Positions 30,053-37,580 of a stretch of DNA of 64,000 bases are shown here, in pieces. Each line of letters starts with the position of its first letter. Position 1 is the stretch's first letter. The translations under genes and the position numbers were made by a program. This stretch comes from Plantactinospora sp040120695. GTDB taxonomy: Bacteria > Actinomycetota > Actinomycetes > Mycobacteriales > Micromonosporaceae. The DNA is taken from positions 20,912-84,911 of the forward strand of contig NZ_JBEEAC010000027.1 of assembly GCF_040120695.1 (NCBI RefSeq), written 5' to 3'. A model generated the notes under the pieces. It had not been told where the DNA came from and did not search any database. It saw only the letters and a list, made by a program, of their open reading frames with translations.

Positions 30053-33000
30053 ATGAGCAGGTTCACCAGTCCCCCCGACCCACCGGCTTCCGTCCACGGC
30101 CGACGCACCAGCCCGAAGGCCTGGCGAACGCTGCTGTCGCTCACCCTCGCCGTGGCGGCCGCACCCGCCCTCGGCCCCTCCTCGGCCACGGCCGGTGGGC
30201 ACGGCGGCGAAGCCAGGCAGGATCGGGCGGGCTTCGTCTCCCCCCGGTCGAAGCCGGGCAGCCTGCCGCTGGTCGAACGCGGTCGGGCCGCGACGCTGGT
30301 GGTCAGCGCCAGCGACCACCCCGGCGTGGTCCGCGCCGTCGGTGACCTGCGCGGCGACGTCGAGCGGGTCACCGGGGTACGCCCGGCGCTACACACCGAC
30401 CGGGTCCCGGGACGCGGCGAGGTCGTGCTGGTCGGCACCATCGGGAAGAGCCCGCTGATCGACGGGCTGATCGCCGCCCGGAAGCTCGACGTACGCGGCG
30501 TCGCCGGCCGGTGGGAGACCTCGGTCCAGCAGATCGTCGCCAACCCGTTGCCCGGGGTCCGCCGTGCCTTCGTGATCGCCGGCAGCGACCAGCGCGGCAC
30601 CATCTTCGGGACGTACGAGGTGTCGAAGCAGATCGGCGTCTCGCCCTGGTACTGGTGGGACGACGTGCCGGCCCGACACAGCGCCGAGTTGCACCTGCTG
30701 CCGGGCCGGCACAGCCAGGGCACCCCGGCGGTGAAGTACCGGGGCTTCTTCATCAACGACGAGAACCCGGCGCTGGGCACCTGGGCGCCGAACTTCTTCG
30801 GCCCCGGGCTGGCTCCCGGCTATCAGGGCGGCCTCAACCGGCACTTCTACGCCAAGGTCTTCGAGACCATGCTCCGGCTGAAGGCGAACTACCTCTGGCC
30901 GGCGGTCTGGGGCCGCGCCTTCGCCGAGGACGACCCGGCCAACCACGCCACCGCGAAGGAGTACGGCGTGGTGATGGGCACCTCGCACGAGGCGCCGATG
31001 ATGCGCGGCATCGAGGAGTGGAACCGGCACGCCCGGGGCGGCACGGACCCGTACGGCGGCAACGGCGAGTGGAGTTTCCGGCGCAACTCGGCGGCGCTGC
31101 AGGAGTACTGGCGGGACGGCATCGAGCGGATGACGGAGCAGGACTTCGAGGGCGTGGTCACGCTCGGCATGCGCGGCAACGGCGACGTGAGCCTGCCCGA
31201 CGGCGACGGCATCGAGCTGATGGAGAGCATCATCGCCGCCCAGCGGCAGATCCTCGCCGAGGAAAGCGGCCGCGAACTCCCCGACATCCCGCAGGTCTTC
31301 ACGCTCTACAAGGAGGTGCAGCGCTACTGGGACCGGGGCATGCGCCCGCCGGACGACGTCACCGTGGTCTTCTGCGACGACAACTGGGGCAACCTGCGGA
31401 GGCTGCCGGACCAGAGCCTGCCGGCCCGCCCCGGCGGGTACGGCATGTATTACCACTTCGACTACGTCGGCGGCGGCCGCAACTACAAGTGGGTCGACAC
31501 GATCAACCTGGCCAGTACCTGGGAGCAGCTCCACCTGAGCTACCGCTACGGAGTGGACCGGCTCTGGGTGGTCAACGTCGGCGACATGAAGAACGAGGAG
31601 CTGCCGCTCCAGCTCTTCCTCGACTACGCCTGGGATCCGGACGCCATCCCGATCGAGCGGCTCGACGACTGGCAGCGGGCGTACGCGGCGCAGAACTTCC
31701 CCGACCGGTACGCCGCCGAGATCGGCGAGATCCTGCACGAGTACGGCCGGCTCCAGGCGCGGCGCAAGCCGGAGCTGTTGAACCGCCGGATCACCCTGGA
31801 CCCGGCGAAGGACCCGGCGACCGACTCCTCGGCGGTGGTCTACACCGACGACAACCCGTACAGCCTGACCGCCTACCAGGAGATGCGCCGGGTGGTGCGG
31901 GAGTGGGCCGAGCTGGCCGACCGGGCCGGGCGGGTCCGGGCGCGGCTTCCGGACAGCTACGACGACGCCTACTACCAGCTCGTCCACTACCAGGTGGCGG
32001 CGACGGCGAACCTCTACGCGCTGCGTGAGGCGCAGTTCACCAACCTGCTCTACGCCGCGCAGGGCCGGGCCGCCACCAACGCGATGGCCGACCTCGCGCA
32101 GCGGTACTTCGACACCGACCAGGCGATGTCCGACTACTACAACAACACGCTGGCCGGCGGGAAGTGGCGGGGCTTCCAGACCCAACCCAAGATCGGGTAC
32201 GGCGACGTCGAGCGGTACGGCCCGAACGCGCCGTGGCAGCAGCCCGAGCTCAACCACCAGGCGCTGCCGGACGCCTTCTACCCGCACCTGCGCCGGATCG
32301 AGCTGCCGGCCACCGCCGAGTTGGGCGTCGCGATCGACGGCTCGGAGAAGTACTGGCCGGCCGAGTCCGGACCGGCGGTGCTGCCGACGTTCAGCCCGTA
32401 CCAGAGCCAGCCGGGGCAGTACCTGGAGATCTTCAACCGGGGTTCGGTGCCGTTCGACTACACGGTCCGGGCCGGCGCGCCCTGGTTGAGGCTCAGCCGG
32501 ACGGCGGGCCGGGTCACCGACCAGGTCCGGATCGAGGTCCGGGTCGACTGGCGGCACGCGCCGCACGGCGACACGACGGTGCCGATCACGGTCACCGGCC
32601 CGGGCGGCGAGAGCGTCGTGGTGCGGGCCAGGGTGGACAATCCGCGGGGTCTGCGCCCGAGGGGGCACGTCGAGGCGAACGGTTACGTGTCGATCCCGGC
32701 CGGGCACTACACCCGGGCGGTGCACGGCGGCGGGGTGCACTGGAAGCGGATTCCGGACCTCGGCCGTACCGGCGACGGGCTGACGCCGTTCCCGGTCACC
32801 GCGGCCAGCCGGACACCCGGCGACAGCAGCCCGCGCCTGGAGTACGAGCTGACGCTGACCTCGGCCGGCCCGGTGAAGGTGTCGGCGTACCTGTCGCCGC
32901 GCAACAACGTGCTGCCGACCGAGGGGCTGCGCTACGCCGTCTCGATCGACGGCGCCGCTCCGCAGGTCGTCAACGTCACCACCGCCACCGGCGCGAACGA

Positions 33001-33208
33001 CACCTCGATGAACCGGCAGTGGGAGCGGAACACCTCGCAGAACGTCAACGTCACCACGACCACGCACCCCGTCGACGGGCCGGGGGTGCACACCCTGAAG
33101 TTCTGGATGGTCGACCCGACCGTGGTGGTGCAGCACCTGGTGGTGGAGACCGCCGAGCTGCCGTACAGCTATCTCGGTCCGCCGGAGAGCCGGCGGACCG
33201 GCCGCTGA
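30053..33208 (+). CDS. GH115 family alpha-glucuronidase (secreted)
   Basis: This 1,051-residue secreted protein is full length for glycoside hydrolase family 115, which removes 4-O-methyl-glucuronic acid from xylan. After a signal region (about residues 1-48) comes an N-terminal domain with IAGSDQRGTIFGTYE. The central barrel has phrases typical of GH115: SPWYWWDDVP, KYRGFFINDENPAL, LRLKANYLWPA, and FCDDNWGNLRRLP. C-terminal beta domains follow. GGAG precedes ATG 30053. It lies downstream of an oligosaccharide importer and on the same strand. A GH11 xylanase at 62865 would provide the polymer-cutting partner. Confidence 0.93.
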   Translation: MSRFTSPPDPPASVHGRRTSPKAWRTLLSLTLAVAAAPALGPSSATAGGHGGEARQDRAGFVSPRSKPGSLPLVERGRAATLVVSASDHPGVVRAVGDLRGDVERVTGVRPALHTDRVPGRGEVVLVGTIGKSPLIDGLIAARKLDVRGVAGRWETSVQQIVANPLPGVRRAFVIAGSDQRGTIFGTYEVSKQIGVSPWYWWDDVPARHSAELHLLPGRHSQGTPAVKYRGFFINDENPALGTWAPNFFGPGLAPGYQGGLNRHFYAKVFETMLRLKANYLWPAVWGRAFAEDDPANHATAKEYGVVMGTSHEAPMMRGIEEWNRHARGGTDPYGGNGEWSFRRNSAALQEYWRDGIERMTEQDFEGVVTLGMRGNGDVSLPDGDGIELMESIIAAQRQILAEESGRELPDIPQVFTLYKEVQRYWDRGMRPPDDVTVVFCDDNWGNLRRLPDQSLPARPGGYGMYYHFDYVGGGRNYKWVDTINLASTWEQLHLSYRYGVDRLWVVNVGDMKNEELPLQLFLDYAWDPDAIPIERLDDWQRAYAAQNFPDRYAAEIGEILHEYGRLQARRKPELLNRRITLDPAKDPATDSSAVVYTDDNPYSLTAYQEMRRVVREWAELADRAGRVRARLPDSYDDAYYQLVHYQVAATANLYALREAQFTNLLYAAQGRAATNAMADLAQRYFDTDQAMSDYYNNTLAGGKWRGFQTQPKIGYGDVERYGPNAPWQQPELNHQALPDAFYPHLRRIELPATAELGVAIDGSEKYWPAESGPAVLPTFSPYQSQPGQYLEIFNRGSVPFDYTVRAGAPWLRLSRTAGRVTDQVRIEVRVDWRHAPHGDTTVPITVTGPGGESVVVRARVDNPRGLRPRGHVEANGYVSIPAGHYTRAVHGGGVHWKRIPDLGRTGDGLTPFPVTAASRTPGDSSPRLEYELTLTSAGPVKVSAYLSPRNNVLPTEGLRYAVSIDGAAPQVVNVTTATGANDTSMNRQWERNTSQNVNVTTTTHPVDGPGVHTLKFWMVDPTVVVQHLVVETAELPYSYLGPPESRRTGR

Positions 33209-33241
33209 GACCGCGGGCGGTCGCGAGGCCGCGCCATCGGT

Positions 33242-33273
33242 GTTCACCCCGGCCCGGACGGGTCGGGGTGAAC
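33242..33273. terminator. Hairpin terminator after GH115
   Basis: GTTCACCCCG and CGGGGTGAAC are perfect 10-bp arms, with further CCC/GGG pairing inside. The hairpin sits 34 bases after the GH115 stop. Confidence 0.75.
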
Positions 33274-33284
33274 CGGCCGACATA

Positions 33285-33298
33285 TTGAAACTTTTCAA
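33285..33298. promoter_or_regulatory. TTGAAA-CT-TTTCAA palindrome before the second ABC operon
   Basis: A perfect 6-bp-arm palindrome lies 46 bases upstream of the binding-protein start at 33344, in an AT-rich patch between the GH115 terminator and this operon. It is a candidate operator. Confidence 0.5.
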
Positions 33299-33343
33299 CT
33301 CCGACGGCACGACGGACGCGCTCGAACCCAGAGAGGGATGCCC

Positions 33344-34558
33344 ATGCGCCGAAGCCAACGCCCACGGTTCGCCGCCACCGCCCTGACCGCGCTGAGTCTG
33401 GTCGCCGCCGCCTGCGGTGCGCCGGAGGCCGCCGGGCCCGGCCCGACCGGGGGTGCGGTGCCGGACAAACCCGGCTCGCCGGTCGTACTGAACATCCTCG
33501 ACGTCGCCGGCAACCTGCAACTCACCCAGTCGATGATCGACGACTTCGTCGCGAAGAACTCCGACACGGTCTCCAGGGTGACGTACTCGAAGTCGCCCTC
33601 GCCGGAACTGGTCGGCAAGGTCAAGGCGCAGCAGGACGCCAACCGGGTCGAGATCGACCTGGTGCTGACCGGGGTGGACGGGCTCGCCGCCGGCATCGAC
33701 CAGGACCTCTGGACTCCGCTGCTGCCCACCCACGCCGACCGGCTGCCGGGGATGGCGAACTACCTGCCGGGCGCGGCGGCGATGCAGGAACTCGCCGGCG
33801 ACCACGGGGTGACGATCACCTACTACCCGTCCGGGCCGCTGATCGAATACCTGCCGTCGAAGGTGCCGAACCCGCCGACCACGGCCCAGGGGCTGCTCGA
33901 CTACGCCAGGGCCAATCCCGGCGCGGTGCAGTACGCCCGCCCGTCCAACTCCGGCCCCGGCCGCACCTTCCTGATGGGATTGCCGTACCTGCTCGGCGAC
34001 TCGAACCCGAAGGACCCGGTCAACGGCTGGGCGAAGACCTGGGCCTACCTGGCCGAGCTGAACAAGTACGTCCGGCTCTACCCGTCCGGAACCGGCGAGA
34101 CGATGAAGAACCTGGCCAACGGGTCGGCGAAGATCATCGTCACGACCACCGGCTGGGACATCAATCCGAGGGTGCTGGGCACCGTGCCCGAGGAGGCCAG
34201 GATCGGCACGCTGGACGGCTTCCACTGGGTCACCGACGCGCACTACGCGGTCGTGCCCAAGGGGGTCTCGACGGACAAGCAGGCCGCCATCCTGGCCCTG
34301 CTGAACCACATGCTGACGCCGGAGCAGCAGGCCAAGGCGTACGACCAGGGCTACTTCTACCCGGGCCCGGCGATCAGGGACGTGCCGCTGTCGATGGCGC
34401 CGCAGGCCAGCCGGGACGCGATCGAGAGGTACGGCCGCCCGGAGTACGAGCAACTGATCGCGAACAACCCGCTGGAGGTGCCGCTGGACGCCAAGGCACT
34501 GGTCGAGGCGTTCAGCCGGTGGGACCGCGAGATCGGCGGCGCCAAGGTGCGCAAGTGA
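33344..34558 (+). CDS. ABC transporter substrate-binding lipoprotein, family 1
   Basis: This 404-residue exported binding protein has a short signal with lipobox VAAAC and a PotD/AfuA-like fold. Features include YYPSGPLIEYLPSKVPNPPTT and a hinge-region TTTGWDINPRVLG. ATG 33344 is preferred to ATG 33338 because GAGAGG would be only two bases from the latter. It is the first gene of a complete importer (binding protein, ATPase, two permeases). The class covers polyamines, Fe(III), sulfate-like anions and phosphonates; the cargo here cannot be read. Confidence 0.88.
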   Translation: MRRSQRPRFAATALTALSLVAAACGAPEAAGPGPTGGAVPDKPGSPVVLNILDVAGNLQLTQSMIDDFVAKNSDTVSRVTYSKSPSPELVGKVKAQQDANRVEIDLVLTGVDGLAAGIDQDLWTPLLPTHADRLPGMANYLPGAAAMQELAGDHGVTITYYPSGPLIEYLPSKVPNPPTTAQGLLDYARANPGAVQYARPSNSGPGRTFLMGLPYLLGDSNPKDPVNGWAKTWAYLAELNKYVRLYPSGTGETMKNLANGSAKIIVTTTGWDINPRVLGTVPEEARIGTLDGFHWVTDAHYAVVPKGVSTDKQAAILALLNHMLTPEQQAKAYDQGYFYPGPAIRDVPLSMAPQASRDAIERYGRPEYEQLIANNPLEVPLDAKALVEAFSRWDREIGGAKVRK

Positions 34559-34680
34559 GTGCGAGGAGTGAGCCGGGTCTGCGAGCCCCGCAGTCACGAA
34601 CGGAAGACGTACCAGTGAGTGCGAGGAGTGAGCCGGGTCTGCGAGCCCCGCAGTCACGAACGGAAGACGTACCAGTGAGT
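34555..34680. repeat. Perfect 60-bp tandem duplication carrying ribosome site and start codon
   Basis: Positions 34561-34620 and 34621-34680 are identical, and the periodicity extends a few bases on both sides. Each unit carries GGAAG, an 8-base spacer and a GTGAGTGCG start, so GTG codons occur at 34555, 34615 and 34675 in one frame. The first overlaps the stop codon of the upstream gene. Confidence 0.95.
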
Positions 34681-35769
34681 GCGAGTGCGAGGAGCTTCGT
34701 CGAGTTGCGGCTGGACGGCGTGACGCGGAGCTTCGCCGGCCAGGACGCGCTGACCGACCTGCACCTGACGGTCCGGCGCGGAGAGTTCATCGCCCTGCTC
34801 GGCCCCTCCGGCTGCGGCAAGTCCACCGCGCTGAACTGCCTCGCCGGTCTGCTCCCGCTGACCCGGGGCAGCATCTGGGCCGACCAGAGCCGGCTCGACA
34901 CCGTACCGGCCGAGAAGCGCGGCTTCGGCATGGTGTTCCAGAACTACGCCCTCTTCCCGCACATGTCGGTACGCCGCAACGTCGCGTTCGGCCTCCAGAT
35001 GCGCCGGTTGCCCCGGGCCGAGATCCGGCGGCGCACCGAGGAGGCCATCCGGCTGGTCCGGCTGGAGGAGCACGCCGGCAAGCTGCCCGGGCAGCTCTCC
35101 GGCGGACAACAGCAGCGGGTCGCCATCGCCCGGGCGGTGGTGCTGGAGCCCGTGCTGGTCCTGATGGACGAGCCGCTGTCCAACCTGGACGCGAAGCTGC
35201 GGCTGGAGATGCGTACCGAGATCCGCCGGCTGCACCAGTCGCTCGGGCTGACGACGGTCTACGTCACCCACGACCAGGAGGAGGCGCTCTCCCTGGCCGA
35301 CCGGTTGGTGGTGCTCCGCGAGGGCCGGGTGCAGCAGGTCGGCACCCCGGAGGAGTTGCACACCCGACCGGCGAACTGGCACGTCGCCGACTTCATGGGC
35401 TACCGCAACCTGCTGCGGTTGCGGGCCGAGCGGGGCGGCGGCCCGGACGAGGTGGTGGTGACCGGCCAGGGCCTGCGGCTGGCCGGCACCCCGGTCGGGC
35501 CGGTGCCGCCCGGTGCCGAGGTGGTCGCCGGGGTGCGCCCGGAGGACCTGCGGATAACCGGGCCGACCGACGGTGTACCGGCCGTCGTGGAGGTGGTCGA
35601 ATACCAGGGGCGGGAGGTGGCGGTCGAGGCACGTACCGCCGAGGGGGTGCAGTTCAACCTCCGTACCGACCAGCGTCCGGTGCCGGGCGACCCGATCGGG
35701 ATCGGGGTGGATCCGGCCCGGCTGCTGGTCTTCCCGCTGGACGGACCGGCCGCCGGAGGCTCCCGGTGA
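34675..35769 (+). CDS. ABC transporter ATP-binding protein, PotA/FbpC type
   Basis: This 364-residue ATPase has Walker A GPSGCGKST, the signature LSGGQQQRVAIARAVV, Walker B VLMDEPLSNLDAK, H-loop TVYVTHDQEEA, and a C-terminal TOBE domain with AGVRPEDLRI. GTG 34675 is chosen because GGAAG lies eight bases upstream and the conserved domain begins soon after. GTG 34615 has an identical context and GTG 34555 overlaps the preceding stop, so longer forms with one or two copies of a 20-residue Arg/Ser/Pro extension are possible. It powers the importer encoded at 33344-37567. Confidence 0.93.
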   Translation: MSASARSFVELRLDGVTRSFAGQDALTDLHLTVRRGEFIALLGPSGCGKSTALNCLAGLLPLTRGSIWADQSRLDTVPAEKRGFGMVFQNYALFPHMSVRRNVAFGLQMRRLPRAEIRRRTEEAIRLVRLEEHAGKLPGQLSGGQQQRVAIARAVVLEPVLVLMDEPLSNLDAKLRLEMRTEIRRLHQSLGLTTVYVTHDQEEALSLADRLVVLREGRVQQVGTPEELHTRPANWHVADFMGYRNLLRLRAERGGGPDEVVVTGQGLRLAGTPVGPVPPGAEVVAGVRPEDLRITGPTDGVPAVVEVVEYQGREVAVEARTAEGVQFNLRTDQRPVPGDPIGIGVDPARLLVFPLDGPAAGGSR

Positions 35770-36710
35770 GCGCCACCGCGAGTCCACCCCGGGCCGGCGA
35801 GCGGCCGGCCGAGCCGCGTCCGCCGGGCGGGACCCGGGTGGCGTTGCGGCACCGGCTGGCCGAGCGTGGCATCGACAAGCAGCTCCTGCTGCTCGTCCCG
35901 GCCGCGCTCTTCGTCCTGGTGCTCTTCATCTATCCCTTCGGATACGGCGCCGGGTTGTCGTTCCAGCCGACCGAGGGCGGTCCGTTCGCGGCGTACCAGG
36001 AGTTCTTCTCCGATCCGTACCAGCGGGACACCATCTGGACGACGCTGAAGCTGGCCCTGCCGGCGGCCCTGCTCAACGTCGCCGCGTCGGTGCCGATCGC
36101 GTACCGGATGCGGGGGCGGTTCCGGGGAAAGCGGCTGCTCACCACCGTCCTGGTGGTGCCGATCACCCTCGGCACGGTGCTCACCGCGCAGGGGCTGCTC
36201 AACTTCCTCGGCCCCACCGGATGGTTCAACCGGATCCTGCTGGGCGTCGGGCTGGCCGACGAACCGGTCCGGCTGACCAACAACTACTGGGGCGTGTTCT
36301 TCTCCATCGTCATCACCGGCTTCCCGTTCGCCTTCCTGCTGGTGCTGTCGTACCTGTCGGGCATCGACCCGACCCTGGAGCGGGCCGCCGCCACCCTCGG
36401 CGCCGGTTGGTGGCAGCGGTTCCGCCGGATCACCCTGCCGCTGCTGGCACCCGGGCTGGCCACCACGTTCTGCCTCACCTTCGTGCTGGCGTTCAGCGTC
36501 TTCCCGTCGGCGATCCTGGTCGGTGATCCGGCCGGTACCACCAGGGTGATCTCGATCGCCGCTTACGAGGCCGCGTACGTCCGGTACGACTATCCGCTGG
36601 CCGCCGCCATCGCGATGCTGATGGGGCTGGTCGAGCTGCTGGTGATCGCGGCCGTGCTCGGCTGGCGGACCCTGCTCTACACCGGATCGACGGCGGCAGG
36701 GAAGGGCTGA
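35766..36710 (+). CDS. ABC transporter permease, PotB type
   Basis: This 314-residue membrane protein has a Pro/Arg-rich cytoplasmic start and six membrane segments. The EAA-like loop is LERAAATLGAGWWQRFRRITLP. It starts with GTG overlapping the ATPase stop (GTGA), which indicates translational coupling. It pairs with the permease at 36710 in the same importer. Confidence 0.92.
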   Translation: MSATASPPRAGERPAEPRPPGGTRVALRHRLAERGIDKQLLLLVPAALFVLVLFIYPFGYGAGLSFQPTEGGPFAAYQEFFSDPYQRDTIWTTLKLALPAALLNVAASVPIAYRMRGRFRGKRLLTTVLVVPITLGTVLTAQGLLNFLGPTGWFNRILLGVGLADEPVRLTNNYWGVFFSIVITGFPFAFLLVLSYLSGIDPTLERAAATLGAGWWQRFRRITLPLLAPGLATTFCLTFVLAFSVFPSAILVGDPAGTTRVISIAAYEAAYVRYDYPLAAAIAMLMGLVELLVIAAVLGWRTLLYTGSTAAGKG

Positions 36711-37567
36711 TGGGCTCGGTGACGATCCCGGCGCCTCGCCGGCGCCGCCTGGTCGCCCGGCCGGCGGCCTGGCTGATCTGGGGCGTGGTGGCGTTCTTCT
36801 TCGTCAACCTGGCCGGTGTGATCGGCTCGGTGCTGGTCAGCTCCTTCGGCGACCGCTGGTACGACAGCTGGCTGCCGCAGGGCTACACCACCGGATGGTA
36901 CGGGCAGGCGTGGCAGGAGTTCGGCCTGTTCCAGGTGCTGGTGGTGACCCTGGAGGTGTCGCTGCTGGTGGTCGGCATCTCGGTGCTGATCGGGGTGCCG
37001 GCCGCGTACGTGCTGGCCCGCCGCTCCTTCCCCGGCCGGCGACTGCTCTACCTGCTGTTCCTGCTGCCGATCCTGATGCCGCCGATCACCTACGGCATCC
37101 CGCTGGCCACGGTGCTCTACAAGTACGGTTTCGCCGGGCACCTCTCCGGGGTGGTACTGGCCAACCTGGTGCCGTCGGTGCCGTTCGTGATCCTCACGAT
37201 GACCCCGTTCATCGAGCAGATCGACCCGGCGGTGGAGCGGGCCGCCCGGATGTGCGGGGCGGGCACCCGGCAGATCTTCGTCCGGATCCTCGCCCCGCTG
37301 CTCACCCCGGGCATCCTGGCCGCCTCGATCCTGGTGCTGGTGCGGACGGTCGGGATGTTCGAGTTGACCTTCCTCACCGCCGGCCCGGACTCGCAGACCC
37401 TGGTGGTGGCGTTGTACTACTCGATGTCGGCGGCCGGTATCCGGGCCCAGCAGTCCATCGACGCGATGGCGGTCATGTACACCACGATGATGCTGGTGCT
37501 GCTGGTGATCGCGCTGCGGTTCGTCAATCCGACCCAGCTCGTCGCCCGGGTCAGGGAGGACGTCTGA
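36710..37567 (+). CDS. ABC transporter permease, PotC type
   Basis: This 285-residue permease overlaps the previous stop by one base (TGATG). It has six membrane segments and the EAA-like loop VERAARMCGAGTRQIFVRILAPLL. It is the last gene of the operon and ends 13 bases from the converging ligase-thioesterase gene, with no clear terminator between. Confidence 0.92.
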   Translation: MGSVTIPAPRRRRLVARPAAWLIWGVVAFFFVNLAGVIGSVLVSSFGDRWYDSWLPQGYTTGWYGQAWQEFGLFQVLVVTLEVSLLVVGISVLIGVPAAYVLARRSFPGRRLLYLLFLLPILMPPITYGIPLATVLYKYGFAGHLSGVVLANLVPSVPFVILTMTPFIEQIDPAVERAARMCGAGTRQIFVRILAPLLTPGILAASILVLVRTVGMFELTFLTAGPDSQTLVVALYYSMSAAGIRAQQSIDAMAVMYTTMMLVLLVIALRFVNPTQLVARVREDV

Positions 37568-37580
37568 GGTACCGCGACGG

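Noticed and set aside
34389..34657. Repeat-containing start of a very long minus-strand open frame
   Set aside because: It only reads the 60-bp duplication and the antisense of genes at 30-34 kb; no ribosome site or domain supports it.
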